From Collybia mongolica (Eukaryota; Basidiomycota; Agaricomycetes; Agaricales; Clitocybaceae), in NCBI GenBank assembly GCA_013420905.1, contig JAAXNY010000004.1, forward strand, positions 4,836,001 through 4,900,000: DNA of 64,000 nt, given 5' to 3'. Positions 1 through 12,315 of this stretch are shown piece by piece. The notes under the pieces are model-generated. The model searched no databases, was not told where the DNA came from, and saw nothing but the letters and a program-made list of their open reading frames with translations. The translations under genes and the position numbers were made by a program. Position 1 is the stretch's first letter, and every line of letters starts with the position of its first letter.

Positions 1-706
1 CAGGTGGGGCAAGGATAACTGAATATGGACATGGCACACAACAGGAAGCGTTGCTCTCGTAGGGAAGAAAGAATCTGCTCCAGCCCCTCGGCGTTCAACG
101 GAGCTTCCTGAGGCAAGGAGAGGGGAGATAACAATTCCAGGCATCTCTGCAGACGATACCTAAAAGTTGTGCGAAGACAGGCACCACAGAAAGTGTGGCC
201 GCATTCGAGGCTACATCCAATGTTCAGTATTGTGGGGGTATATGTATGGTATGCATGCTTACATGAATGGCCTACGCATTGTCGTGTAACAGATCACACA
301 GGTAGTAATGTCGGCAAAAGTTTGTTTGAGCTGTGTGGTAATAGATGTTATTATAATGATTCTATGATTATTAGATGAATACATACCGTGGCTATAGCGA
401 TATCGCCTCCTGCAGTAGGTTTTATATCGACAACCTGTCCGTGGTGTCAGCGGGACCCATGTAGAGCGCTAGTCTCCTACTAACCACAGTAGTGTTGTTC
501 CCTGCGTCAACACTCTCTCCAGCCCCAGCCGGTGAAGAGACCTCATATGATATTGGTATGTCTTCTTCTGTCGAATAGGCATTGTCATCTGTATCGGTTT
601 GCATCCTTTGGCTACGACGTAGGGGTTGCGTAGTGGATAAGCGAGAGGAATTTGTCGATGTATTTACTAATCGCAAGGACGAGCGGTTGCAGGAGACACA
701 CGGCAC
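1..706 (-). CDS. RING-finger protein, 3' end beyond window (RING copy 1)
   Basis: Read leftward from an ATG at 706. The first exon is low-complexity and Ser/Thr-rich, followed by at least three short introns. The zinc-binding part is visible: a CVIC pair followed by an MRRPF stretch, an intron, then CGHTFCGAC at about 185-215, giving the first six ligands of a C3HC4 RING. The last CxxC pair lies beyond the window start, where the sequence runs out at a Cys-Pro codon pair. RING proteins usually act as E3 ubiquitin ligases; a role here is inferred only from the family. The same arrangement, including the intron after RRPF, recurs in the RING genes at 30-36 kb, so this is a dispersed paralogue. 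The start codon is the first in-frame ATG and is not proven. Confidence 0.72.
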
Positions 707-2228
707 TGGAGAAGAGAGAGTTGGACAGTGGGCGAATTGGATGGGATCGGTTATAGGGTTCCATCGCCAAAGGGTTCATACAAAGGATTTATGTTCATGT
801 CAGTACAAAGCAAATCGGAGAGCGGACGTTACGATCATTAGTGAGGCCTAGTGAGGTGCGATGTGACTAGTGACTCGCACAAGGCCGCCCTGGGGAATGT
901 GAATACTCAAAGGGTCAGGGTTGACTCAGAGATTCCGAACCATGAAGATGTCCCTTTATGGATTACGCTTACGGACAATTGTGCCCATATTCAAACACGT
1001 GTTTGTACAATTACATATAGTATAGTATGGCTTAATCAAGTTCATACCGTTCTCCTTTTTTCTTCTTTGTTGTTTCGGGAACCAAAGAGCCAGGATCCCA
1101 CATTTTCACCCAACTTGTACATGTGCTGGTAATATATTGTGTCCTTCAGTACGTGGATTGTGTGGCATTCTAGATCTTGGACAACATTCAGGCCTTTTTA
1201 CACCATGTCAAAATTAGGCGTCCCTGACACCTACTGCACGAGCGACCACGCCTCTGCAGACCTGAATCCTTTGTTTGACCTCCTTCTTTCACTTGGGCCT
1301 GCCAAGATGGTTTAACAGCGGTGGCAAATCCTGCGGGTGTAGCTCTCATAGTTCAGGTGGTGTTGGTTTGCTCACGGCTACTAACGATCGATGTCTTATA
1401 AGCACCCATTGGTTCTTTCATGATCATTTTCTGAAATATCGTTTAGGCTGACTTCAGTGGTATTCGACACACTGCACGCCCGTGCCCATCAAATGGACGA
1501 CTTCGCTTGCCCCTCTGCTTTGGAAACTAATCTTGGGGATCTACTGCCTTTTGTTACCACGCCATAACCGTAAACCCTAGATCCGTGCTGCCCTTGACGC
1601 TGGTATACGGCACGACTCGGATACAACACCAAAGGCGTGATTCCCGAGTACAGTGATCTTCAAAGTCTTGCTTTTGCATCTGGAGACTGGCGCCCCTGGT
1701 AGAGAAATCGAATGATTTTCGGATAGCGGGACTACTAGGCTTCGCAGGGCCACTAATCAAGGTCCGCACCAGAGATGGTCTGCTGCGCGTGGCCAGCTCC
1801 TTTGTATTGCTTTGTTCGTTCTCTGGAGCGTTGACGAAAAGGTCACGAATACACCATGCATTGCACTCTTTGTCCAGAATACGTTGCCATTTCTAGTTTG
1901 AACTATATAATACTCCGGGCGGTTGGGAACAACTTGGAAATTACATCTTAATTGACCCCATCTTCCTACTTTCAACATGTCGCATTCTGAGGCCAATGGC
2001 CTGTCCCTTGATTTGAATAATGATAGCGACAGAAGGAACAACTTTGTGTGTAACAGATCCTTGTTCCCTGAATAAATGCTGATAAACGATGATATTAGCT
2101 GAAAGCACTCCCGAAAAGCAGAATTCCTGGCCTTGTCCGTGGCCTTCTTCTTCACGCCTCCAGGTCGAACCTCGACTACGGAGGTCGTACAAAAAGTCTT
2201 GACTCATTGCAGACGATCATCGGATAGT
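707..2228. other. Intergenic stretch, no convincing gene
   Basis: Only short reading frames on both strands with no recognisable motif. It separates the RING gene on the minus strand from the HEAT-repeat gene on the plus strand. An open frame in phase with the HEAT gene already exists from about 2133, so part of its first exon may lie here. Confidence 0.5.
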
Positions 2229-4809
2229 ATGGCGGTTGCCTTTGTTGAATCGGCATGTATCCACCTAACTGCATTTTTTTCCAGTCACGCCGCCGAACTA
2301 GTCCGACATAATCTCGTCGAGCCGATCCTGCGAGGAGCATCAAAGATTATCGTAGCTGGATGTCATGGATCCTTGGAACTAGCCCCTTTACTTGTAGGCT
2401 TTCGTTCAGTGTACAAGTCAATCTTCTCTTACGAGTCAAAAACGGTTTTCTTACTTAGCACAGTGCTGGTGCGATGGTTTTGACCTTAGGAAGCAAGGTC
2501 GACGAAATACATCTACTCCCCCTCCTGGTCGCAATCATTGAAGAATATATCAAGTCGGCCGAGGACTGCCAACGCCACTGTGCGATGGTTCTTATCGGCA
2601 ACTGTATCAGCTTCTATGGAAACAACATTGGCTCCTGGGCGGATGGGTTCTGGGTCCATCTGACATCGGGAATTCAAGATATGTCGGCCGAAATTCGTCA
2701 AACGGCCTGTTTCTCTCTCGGTTTCTGGACGGCCCATCCAGAGCTTGTGATGAAGGTAGCGCCGCACTTTGCAGATTTAGCTCCAGTCAGTGTTCCTGCA
2801 TCATATTTTAAGAACGCTTATATATATACACTTCTAGACTATCCTGAACTTATGCCAGGATCCGTACACCGCTGTCGCCGCATGCACTGTACTGATTCCC
2901 CTCATGGAACGTCGCCTGATCCGAGGGCATGATCATGATGCCATTGCGCTTTCTTCTCGTTTGCTAGAAACGCTGCCACGCAGTCTCAAGTTTCTCTCCG
3001 TCAACATCATGGGTTGTGCTGCCACCTCATTAGGCGCTCAATTCCTTCCATATTTCCATTCTTGTATGCGACGCCTCTGGGATTTTTCTCTACGTTACGA
3101 ACAGGCAGACATGGGCCTTCGCCTCATGGTGATAAGTACCATCTCCTCCTTCTCAAAGGTCGTTGGAAAGGAGGCTTTCCACCCATATCTGGGCGACGCC
3201 ATTCATAATGTCCTTCAGGGACTTTTTATGGATCCACCACAACTAACGGAGCCCAGTTTGTTCTTCGTCGGGTCAATGGCACGGCTGTACGATATTGATC
3301 TCTTTGAACATCTCCCCAAGATTACCAATGCAATTCACAAACTGGCGTCAATGGCCCTCATGGGTGAGCTCAACAATGTTACCGCCTTTGATTATTTTTA
3401 CCAACTCCCGCGTAGATCATGAGGAGGAAGCTTTAGCCGGCACAGCCCTCCAGATAGTCCAACGAATCCAAGGCGACATATTCGCGTTTGCGGAACACTA
3501 CTTAGACGTACTTCAAACGTTATCGCACCGCCCATGCCCAAGTGTTCGCAAAATTGCGATCCAGGCATTATTCCAATTAACCCTTATGCTCCAGCATATA
3601 AGGGATATCAGAATCTTGGAGGAAAAGGTGGTGATAACTCAAAACAGTTAACAAGTATTACCTTCTCACATACTTTAAGCGGTTTTGTTTGGAAATTAGG
3701 GCGAAGCACATCCTCCTCGATGCCGATACAAGCGGTATCGGTTTCTCGGTCTTTTTTGACCAACAGCCTGTAACATCAGACAGTAAGTTCGCCTGACGTT
3801 TAGCCATCCATTACTAAGTACACCCGTATCCACTTGTTCAGAGTCGTTGAATTTGGACATCATATTGACGGATATAGATATGGATCATGGGACAGAGAGA
3901 CATGGCCACTTTCCTGCCAGCACCTTGCTATTTTCAACTACGGCATCGTCTTCTAAGCCCGTGCTGGATCTGTCTCAATTTATGCCTATTCTTTTGGAGA
4001 GATGTGTAAGTGACGAAATTGAGTATATCGCATATCTTTCAATACATCTTGTCTCAGGGTCCCCAATACTGTTCCCAAGTGCAACAGCACGCATTCGTGA
4101 CAATCGCGGATGTTCTTGAGACAGCTGATGAAGCGTCTTGGACTTCGATCGAACCATTGGTATTTCGGTTAATAATACTATTGTACCGGGGCCTACGCCA
4201 TGGTAGATCAGACGTACGCCCTGCGGCCATCATCGCCATAAGTCGACTGATTGAACGTACTCGATTGGACCTATCAATGTTGTATCCCTCCCTACTTCGA
4301 CCTCTGTGCTATGCCTTGTTAGGGTCTGGCTTGCCAGATTCTACCGTCCAGGTCGCAGCAAGAACCATTTCATTGCTCATTTCAAGAAATCCATCCGCAG
4401 TTCAGGGAGGTCTTGCTATCGATGCACTTGTTACATCTTTAACCTCCACGCCTGACATCCGAGATGTCATTGTGGTCTTCAAGGGGCTACAAGTTATTCT
4501 CGACGCCAACAATAATTGGAAGGTGTTTGCATTAGCTCCTTGGTTGGTACAAGAATTACTCCGGTCATACGCCTGCATAATCGGAGCCCACGCCTCACAG
4601 GCTGTCGTCAATACCTCTACAGTTACACAGACTCTACTCTGTGTCTTATTTGGTGCCGATATCGATGAACTTCGGTGCCGTAATTTCCATGTAGAAATAT
4701 CTCAGAACGAATTGGTAGGTTATTTATACCTTCTGTGCTTTCCCACTCCTTAACCACTTTTCTCAGAAGATTGCAATCAACGGTCATATTTCCCACAGGA
4801 TCCAATTGG
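2229..4809 (+). CDS. HEAT-repeat protein resembling importin-4/Kap123 (karyopherin beta)
   Basis: A multi-exon gene made of helical HEAT-type repeats. The segment at about 3030-3640 has the cadence of the middle of importin-4/Kap123: FLPYF, then VVGKEAFHPYL, then a gap, then HEEEALAG, then a helix with VRKAAIQ-like composition. Known members carry ribosomal proteins and histones through nuclear pores. Introns can be placed at about 2788-2870 (phase 0), 3384-3419 (phase 1) and 3999-4060, all keeping frame. The 5' end is uncertain: the frame is open upstream, and I took the first ATG followed by repeat-like sequence. It is shorter than the roughly 1,100 residues usual for the family and lacks a clear importin-beta N-terminal domain. 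It could therefore be truncated, or a diverged HEAT protein of other function. Confidence 0.5.
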
Positions 4810-4948
4810 TATGTTTTAAATTTTCGGACCCTTTTAAATTACCTGACCGTTCCGGCACAAAAATCAAGGGTTTACCTTGGGACGGACCCTTCACGATTTC
4901 TAAGACAAGCCCGATTGTCCCAAAATGGGATTATGCTAATAATTATAG

Positions 4949-6290
4949 TCCTTTCATCACCAGATCCAGACACCCTCACAGATCCTGCGCCTACAAATTA
5001 CCCCCGGAAGTCATGGCTCAAATCATGGCTTTATGTCTACCCCAAGGGCGCGATTGGGACCTGGCCGGAGCTGAGGACATTCCATATGTCCTTGGTCAGA
5101 TCAACGGCCAATGGAGGCAGGTTGCCCTGTATACCCCAAAGATTTGGGATAGTCTCGACATCGATCTCAATCCAGGATTGCACGAAGTACGCTCACGTCG
5201 TGTTGTGTCTGCTGTGGAGATTTGGCTAGAAAGATCCGGTGGCCTTCCGATCACAATCTTCATCAAATGTTTGGCCGCCGGATCATCCTCTACTTTCCAC
5301 TCAAATCTTGAGCGGCTGATGCGCAGCCTTGTACCATTTTCGCGCTTTTGGAAAGATGTTCAACTGCACATCCCATTCCTAGCCCTGCAGGAATTATATA
5401 CAGCCCACAGAAGTCACCAGGATATGCCGCGATTACGCACGCTGTCTTTGATTAGCTCAACCTTCGGCTTCGGGGCGGGACAATCCCCTCTATTCCTCCG
5501 GTCTGCACCGCTACTCCAGGCCCTTACGCTCCGCCATGTCGGGCTTCAATTGGATATTCTTGAAATACCATGGGATCAACTGACATCATTGAGCCTAAAA
5601 GTCACTGGTTGGACGGCCAGGCAGTGTGTGCATGCCCTCAGGGAGTGTCGCCGGCTAAGATTTCTTCATCTCAATGCTGTTTGGATGCCCCACGAGCGTT
5701 ACCAAGGGGAAATAATCTGCCTACCTTCTCTCGAGGTGCTTCACGTGAACAATGGACTCAGTCACTTGATACCGTCTTTGGATTTACCTCGCCTTCACGA
5801 AATGAAAACGGAACATCCAGGCTTTTCGGTGACCCTCAAATGGATAAATAGTGGATTTACAGTATTTCTCGCCGCGCTATCAGCCTTCAAAAAACGAGGC
5901 GTAATCCCTCCCACAACAATAGATCAGCTACGTGGAGATAGACAAGACAGGAGGTTTGCGTTTACCATCCTCGACCCCACAGTTCTGGACTCCACACCCC
6001 TTTCACGAGCATTACCGACACTCGGAACCCTCGCGCAATACATGGGAATAGTTGAAATAGACTGTTCTTTGTGTATGGACCAAACAATACTCGACATCAT
6101 CGCATATGTTAGGCAGGAGCTCTCTTCCGCCCCTGTCTACAACGTTCGTATCCTCGTGCACCGGGCCGGAGGCGAGGCTGTTGCTGCAAATTTGACGCCT
6201 TACAGTGAAGATCACGAATATTTGAGTCTGGAAATGAAGAAATTAGGCCTCGAAATTTATATCTCGAGGTCTATGGTGCACTCGGGATGA
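4949..6290 (+). CDS. F-box-like protein, 5' end possibly frameshifted
   Basis: The frame contains LPPEVMAQIMALCLP followed about 20 residues later by a WRQVALYTPKIWDSL block. This is the signature of the large agaricomycete F-box-like family, in which the F-box recruits a substrate receptor to an SCF ubiquitin ligase. The rest is Leu-rich, with weak LRR-like repeats. No ATG precedes the F-box in its own frame except far upstream in what looks like an intron: a donor at about 4810 and a strong branch point and acceptor ending at 4948. A neighbouring frame encodes an acidic Pro-rich stretch (SPDPDTLTDPAPTN) of the kind that normally leads into this F-box. A one-base shift near 5000 would connect the two. 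Stop at 6288-6290. It follows the HEAT gene on the same strand with almost no spacer. Confidence 0.62.
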
Positions 6291-6814
6291 CGAGGTAAAA
6301 GGCCCAAGGGAGTCTCCCCTGCCTGTATATTGAGTTTATAGTGTACCGATTTCGTTACAATATTAATAGGGAGTTGAATATTGTAATTATAGAAATAGTC
6401 CTGGATATATATATTGCTTTTGCATACCTTACATGAAAGAAGTCTGGGAGGACTCCGTGCGGATTCCGTTCGATCATCAATGAAATACAGCCGCTCTTGC
6501 GGCCCATAGGCTTATCGGGGGTTGATACTGGCACATATGCTAGGATTATATAATGTACGCACCGTGCGGCGTGCGGTGGGGGCTGTCACCGTTACAAACA
6601 GTCTTCGGACCGCCAACTTCTCTGGACATGCGACCATGGGGCAACGGCACGCTGATCATGACGGGTTCTGAAAACTTGGATCAAAGGTTTGGTTCCATAT
6701 GAAATCGCGATGCTCCGGCTCCCAAATTAATCATTTTGAGAATCGACACTTCGTCAAGCCCTTTAACCGCAACTATTATTCGAACACCAAACTTGACGAT
6801 ATATAACTAGATTT
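6291..6814. other. Intergenic spacer between convergent genes
   Basis: No ORF or RNA gene recognised. AT-rich stretches at 6340-6420 fit the 3' flanks of the two genes that converge here. Confidence 0.5.
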
Positions 6815-8245
6815 TTACACCACGAAACGTCTTTGACCTACACCAACCAACGGAGTATTGCCGAACACACCAGCATCTGACTGCCGAACGGCAGCCCAGA
6901 TAGGATGATCATGGTCCTTGGTAGTGACATGGTGATACAGCGATATATAAGCAATAGGGATGAGCGACATCACCACAAAGATACGCATCCAGTAGAGGTA
7001 TATGCCGCCTTCTTTGGATGTAATCCATGCCCACGCAACTCGCAGCATCCGATTCGTCCACAAGGCAACGTTTTCAAATTGGAAATTCACGATATTTGGG
7101 TGAGGTGATGATTTCTTTCGTTCTGTGCTCGTGGTACTCTTCTGGTGATGTTTCCTTGGGTGCGCTTCAGTGGGGTTCGGTGGGGTTCTCGATTGATTAT
7201 GGGAGCAGCTTGCTGAGACATGAGCTAACCATGGCAAGTTTTGATTTTGTACAGTTTGCGTATTATCGAGCATCGGCGTGTTCCAGGCGGATTCGCGGGC
7301 AGAGGAGTGGATGGTAATTGATCCGTCCATCTGAAACTTGGGAGAGCTACTACCACTCCTGAGAGGAATGGTGACATTTCGAGGATGAGACTCGCCACTG
7401 CGAATGACTGAGGCGGAATTGAAGGCTTCGTCAGAGAGCTCGAGAGAGGTAATGTGATCATTTTCGCTGGTGTTATCCATAAAAGTGACGTCGCCTTCTT
7501 CTGATGGTTTTCGGACCCTCTGAAAATATGGCATCAGCTTTTCAAAAATCTGGTTGGCTATAGCATTGATGTCATCGTCGCCAATTGCTCGCGTACACGA
7601 GTGCGTGCTGTTGGTAGGCTGCTGGTGATCGTTGCCCGCATTCTCTCGGATAGCATTAATCACTTCAGAGGCTATCCACTTCATCGCTTCCCTTCCCATA
7701 TTTGGCGAATCCTGAGACATAAAATCAAGCCTACAAAAACGCAGGATGTGCTGTACCAGCGTACCGGTGTGTCCGAACCTTCTCTCATCATAGCAACAGT
7801 GTCCTGCAGGTCCCTCATCATCAATAACAGCTCCTTCAAAATTGGCGGCATTGCCATCAAGCCTTGGATATCACTAGCCATGGATGCGAGTTGCGCAAAG
7901 ACGTCGGTCGTTTGATGATCTACGGATTTCAGTATCTCGGCTTTGAAATCCCTGACAAAGGCTGGACAAAATAAAGACTTTCACGTGAGCGTGTGGATGA
8001 TCATTGATCTTACCATTTGGCAATGCCTGCCCAAAGTCAGGAATCAACTCGTTCTCTAGGTCTGGTATGGACGGCGGATCTGTGATACTTCGATATTCTC
8101 CTTCCGTGAATTCTAGTTCATCGCTCAGTGTTTTACGGTGGTTTTTGGACGGGCCTGGAGGCTTATGAAATGAGCCCTGCAACGATTTGAAAACGATTAG
8201 CTGGTGGAAAGGAGACCAAGGACATACCACCAATCGAAGGGACAT
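6815..8245 (-). CDS. Uncharacterised protein with one C-terminal membrane segment
   Basis: Four exons can be followed from ATG 8243-8245. Intron 1 is 8227-8177 and is phase 0. A second lies near 8013-7960, and a third near 7770-7720 is also phase 0. The ends are canonical and the frame stays open to the stop at 6815. The N-terminal half is charged and helical with repeated Leu-Met heptads, likely coiled coil. The middle is Ser/Thr/Pro-rich with basic patches. Near the C-terminus is a hydrophobic segment of about 20 residues (YLYWMRIFVVMSLIPIAYIS), preceded by Trp-rich sequence and followed by about 40 polar residues. This suggests a tail-proximal membrane anchor with the bulk in the cytosol or nucleoplasm. 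I do not recognise the family. The neighbouring WD40 gene, on the same strand, also ends in a membrane segment. Confidence 0.62.
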
Positions 8246-8509
8246 CTTGTACAAGGTAGGGTAGGATTTTCGCAGGGTGGTTTGAATGAACTTGGTTGTA
8301 TATAAGTAAAGAAAGACAAAGAAATAGATGTTAAAGGGCTATTACATAGAAAGGGCGTTTGTAAAGAAGGGGTGTTGGTAAAGAAAGGGTTTGTTAGACG
8401 AAGGCCAAATGGATGTAAAGGCGGCCCTCGAAATTATGAGGTTTTATGTGGTAATGCGTTCGTGTTTCTCACAAACAGCGTCTGTGGTACTTGAGTGCGA
8501 GACGCCACC

Positions 8510-10088
8510 TTATACCCTCCTCTTGTTCTGAATAAATCCTGTGATAACGAGACTCATCAATCCAACCAATACTCCTGCAAAACCCCATATCACCCATTCG
8601 CAGCCGTTCCGGATCCAGTGGGGAGTTTGGTGCCTCATCGCGGCGCTGCGGTATGCTCCTTTGATGCTTTTTTCTAAAGATTTGTGATAAGCGAATTTCG
8701 CACAAGATTGGCGGCGCAGATATACCTTTGTCTTGGCTCCTCCAAACATAAACGATTGGAGCATTGTCCTGTCTTTTTGTGACAGTCGCAATGAAGAAGT
8801 CATCCCGATGAAGGTCATATGCGAACTATGAAAGATTCAGTCATGAGAAACATATGCACGGAGGTAAATACAATACACACTGCAAGACCTGTGATGGGCG
8901 ACGAGTCTAGGTGAAGAAACATCAACAAAGTCTAGGTACTCATGTCTTTCTGAAGACAGAACCAACCAATATGGCGCAAAACTTGAATCGCCTTGTGTGT
9001 CGGTGATTTTATGTCCCAAAGACAAACTCTTCCATTGGGACTTCCTCCAATAATCACATTTCCTCCATGTATCTGCAAAACGGGCAGGGGAGCAACCGAA
9101 TTATCTTGTTGAGCGCCCTGGTCTTGAAACGTCGTGAAAGGCTCCATGGCCAAGTACATTTGGTCGCAATCATAAAGATCGAATCCGGAGGTTGCGTTGG
9201 ATACAGCCAAGAGATCCGGTGTGGTGCTTTCGGGGGGCGGTAGGCTGATACACTGGCTTCGTCTGTGGTCGAAATCAGTGTTTTTAGAAAAAGGAATCAG
9301 CTCGTACGTTCGAATGTTTTCAAGACGATGGAGGATGTTTCCGTTATTAGTGTCCCATAAACTAATGGAAAACCCTTTGTCTCAACGCAAACCAATGACA
9401 CGAAGAAAGACGCACATAACACCATGACTGAGATAAGCGACAAATAGCTGACACTGACGACGGCCCCAACATAGATCACTAACCCGAACTTCAGTACCAG
9501 ACCTGGTAGGAAGCACAATATATTGAGATTCATCCCAGGCTATACCTAAAATCGAATTAGACCTGATAATGTTCATTGTCAAAGTGACCATACCACCTTC
9601 TCTGGGCTTCCAAATTTTGACCTCATCTCCAGCACCTGTGGCGCAGTGAGCGCCATCTTCTTGCGCGCTGATACATGATATCGCGTGTTGGTGGCCGAGA
9701 AATGTGAGTGCTCTCAGTTCGAGGGCCACCTTTATACGCATGAGGGGGGGACTGAATCTTTTTCAATGACAAAAGAGGCGAGAATTATCACCTCATCGAC
9801 TGTCCCGATAAATATCATCCCATTTCTCATACCGGATACGACTTGTTTTGAGTTTATCCAAGTGACACTAAGCATGGAAATCTTGCCAAAAAAGACATGA
9901 AGAAGCTTCCCGGTACGAGTTTCCCAGATTGATATTTTGCCGTCATCTCCAGCGCATGCAAGGTAGGAGACTTCGGGACTGAATGCCACAGATGTAATAG
10001 TTGCCGATCCTGAGTGTTCATTTTCGAGATGTGCAGAGACTTTATACTGGATGGCCTTATATGTCTCTTTTTTAGACGATGTGTCCAT
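8510..10088 (-). CDS. WD40-repeat protein with C-terminal transmembrane tail
   Basis: Starts at ATG 10086-10088. WD40 signatures occur in order: SVAFSPEVSYLACAGDDG with ISIWE in exon 1, HAISCISAQEDG with VKIWKP in exon 2, ISLWDTNNG in exon 3, and GGSPNGRVCLWD further on. A beta-propeller of at least five blades is likely. Introns are placed at 9791-9730 (phase 0), about 9460-9382, in the 8990-8820 region, and about 8730-8680. The last exon joins in phase 1 and encodes a Trp-containing hydrophobic segment (VIWGFAGVLVGLMSLVITGF) followed by a basic QNKRRV end, a probable tail anchor. WD40 proteins are scaffolds for complexes; a membrane-tethered one would hold its propeller at a membrane surface. 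The exact layout of the exons between 9000 and 8820 is unsure. Confidence 0.68.
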
Positions 10089-10568
10089 GGATGAAGTTGG
10101 GCAATGAATCCAGCAGCAAAATTATCAGCTTGAAAGTGACTAAGATTGTTCCTTTGTTTTATTTGATTAGCCGAAGCGCGGCCTTTTTTCGAGTCGTCGT
10201 AACGTGACTGAAGAAATTTCCCATGGTAGATACACTGCACCGATCCCCAAACGAATTCTGGCTACTGGATACTTATAATTTCTATTCCTATACGGCCAAT
10301 CGCGATAATCCTCCATACAAATTTCGGTATAGGACCCAGTCAGTCATGATATCTGCGCGCTGACAATCGACAACTTTACGAGGCCTATCCGTCGTCCGAG
10401 TCGTTGTAGGTTTCCGATATCATGATCATTTCTTTCAGGGCCATCAAGACTGGAAATCGATTTTTTTGATCACCGCACCAATATACGGTATATCATGCCC
10501 CATTTTGACCCAGAGTGTAACCATCTCATAGCTCACAACTTCCCCAGCGCCTACTCAATACTCTACAT
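10089..10568. other. Divergent intergenic region
   Basis: Between the WD40 gene (minus) and the small plus-strand gene. Probably holds both promoters. No clear motif beyond AT-rich runs. Confidence 0.45.
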
Positions 10569-11088
10569 ATGGACGTGTAAGTAAGGCGTGATTCCTGGGT
10601 GATTGGAACTGATCAGACATTTTGGAGCAGCCCACAGAAACCACGCCTACCCTCTACCCCACCCTCCAGTGAGGGGTAAGAAATCACGTCAACGTTGGTG
10701 CAATAATTATTTGGTCTTCTAATTTTTTTTCTTAGTTATGACGACCTCAACAAGCACCCGTCCATGAGAGACTTGAGTTCGTTACCTCCAAGCCCGATTT
10801 TCCTTGGTCAAAATCTTCAACATCCTTCGGGTTCGGCAGCTTTGCCTCACCCATTGCCCAACTTGTATGTTCTACTGGGCTATCGCAAAGCCATTTACAG
10901 AGATTGGTGAGTCATTTCCCACTTAACAACCTTACAAACTATATAGCTAATCTGTTGTTATCTGTTGTAGGACAGAGGCATCTACTGTTTACTGGGAAGA
11001 AGTTCTTCATGGCGGCTACCCCATTCTCTTTTTGACAACCTCAGTTCAAGAGGCTATTTTCCTCCTCCATAGTCGCATACTTCGTTAA
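10569..11088 (+). CDS. Small uncharacterised protein with putative 6-base microexon
   Basis: The main coding exon runs from 10736. It encodes a short Pro-rich start, then LYVLLGYRKAIYRDW. A 50-60 base intron beginning GTGAGT at about 10907 follows, and a last exon ends in FLLHSRILR with stop at 11086-11088. The frame across this junction is preserved. Upstream, the only arrangement I found that gives an ATG in frame uses exon 1 at 10569-10576, a GTAAGT intron to 10669, a 6-base exon at 10670-10675 (TGAGGG), and a GTAAGA intron to 10735. The product would be about 75-80 residues. No family recognised. The gene could instead start elsewhere or be non-coding, so the microexon is an inference. 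Confidence 0.42.
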
Positions 11089-12315
11089 GATCTTTCAAAG
11101 TGAACCGGCCACTCATTATAATATATATTTTTCCTGCTTTTCCAGCCCTCTGAGAAAGTTGTTACAAGGATCTCAAAACACTTAGCGAAGCAAGTTCAGA
11201 AACCATGTGATTTTTACGAGCGACAAAGAAAGATAATCTGCTAAATTCAGTGAAACTAGTTTTGGGGTTTAAACAGTGATACAGGCAAGGGAAAATTCTG
11301 GGCCACACCTATGACTAAGGTTGAAGGGTGGTGTGAGCCGCATGGAATTGAACCCTTTGCCTCCAGTACCGTTGGGCAGCACCAATTTATAATCTTTATT
11401 AAGAGAACATTTCGGCACTATATAGAAAGGGGCCCTCTATGTATACTTTTGGGCAGTTATTGAGTGCCGTTGGATGTGTGATGTCAACGTTCTTATCAAA
11501 ATCCTTATTTTACTCCAGTGCCGTTGTTGCCTCCGATAGAGCCCATGAGGGTCACAAGGAGCATTATGTGTTGTTTATCTTCAAACATTTTGACGTTGTT
11601 TCATTAGCAACATTTTCGGATCACCGCATTCAACGTCACTCTCCCCTAATTAATGCAAGACCTACTGAAAGGCCCCCAGGCCCGCTACAGCCCAACCAGC
11701 CCCCCTGAGCCAATCATGTTGAATATACCAGTCACAAAACATGGTTCAATCATTTAGTCATTATCCCTATAAACGCATGGGTCCTCATGATCACGTTCGG
11801 TCACTGGTCTTCCGCCTGCAAAGCGTTCCATACTCTTTCAGGTTACCGTGACGAGGTCTACCACCCATCATTCTACGTTCTTGGCAATCAGAGCGATCTA
11901 CTATTGATATTAAATCCCCACCTTCATTGGGGTTCCTCAGGTCAATCACAGGCGATATGGCACACTTACAGCGACTACATATTTTGAAACCTTGAAGACC
12001 GCTTGCGAGTATTGTGTTATGCCGACCTCTTAAACTCTTTAGCCAGACCCTTGCGGATATTCTGCGACCCTGCACGGCTCGAACATGTGGCTTGCCTTTA
12101 TTATTTAGATTCTTCCGTGGTCGGCCAACCATTGTTTTATCACAGGGTGTCACACATGAATAAAGGATTCGTACCTAACAAAGATATGGGATTCAACCCA
12201 TTATACAATCCGTTGACCTGTGTTATGCCTGAAGTTCCACGAACATATATATAAAGTGTGTGTAAACGCTTTGAACTCAAATTTTGAACTCTGACTTAAT
12301 CCGATTGCTTTGAAC
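11089..12315. other. Intergenic, no supported gene
   Basis: Scattered short frames on both strands without motifs. A tRNA-like T-arm (GGTTCAATTCC on the minus strand near 11355) is present but no cloverleaf forms. The last 100 bases are probably the promoter of the SUN-like gene, with TATATATAAAG at 12246-12256. Confidence 0.5.

Noticed and set aside
1554..2207. Overlapping minus-strand frames as a gene
   Set aside because: No motifs, and the right-hand part is antisense to the start of the HEAT gene; likely shadows.
11318..11395. Possible tRNA on the minus strand (GGTTCAATTCC T-arm)
   Set aside because: Neither acceptor nor anticodon stems pair, and only a D-arm-like and a T-arm-like piece are present; at best a tRNA fragment.
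11439..12254. Several plus-strand frames of 66-89 codons
   Set aside because: No family signature, no consistent splice joins, and biased composition of non-coding DNA.
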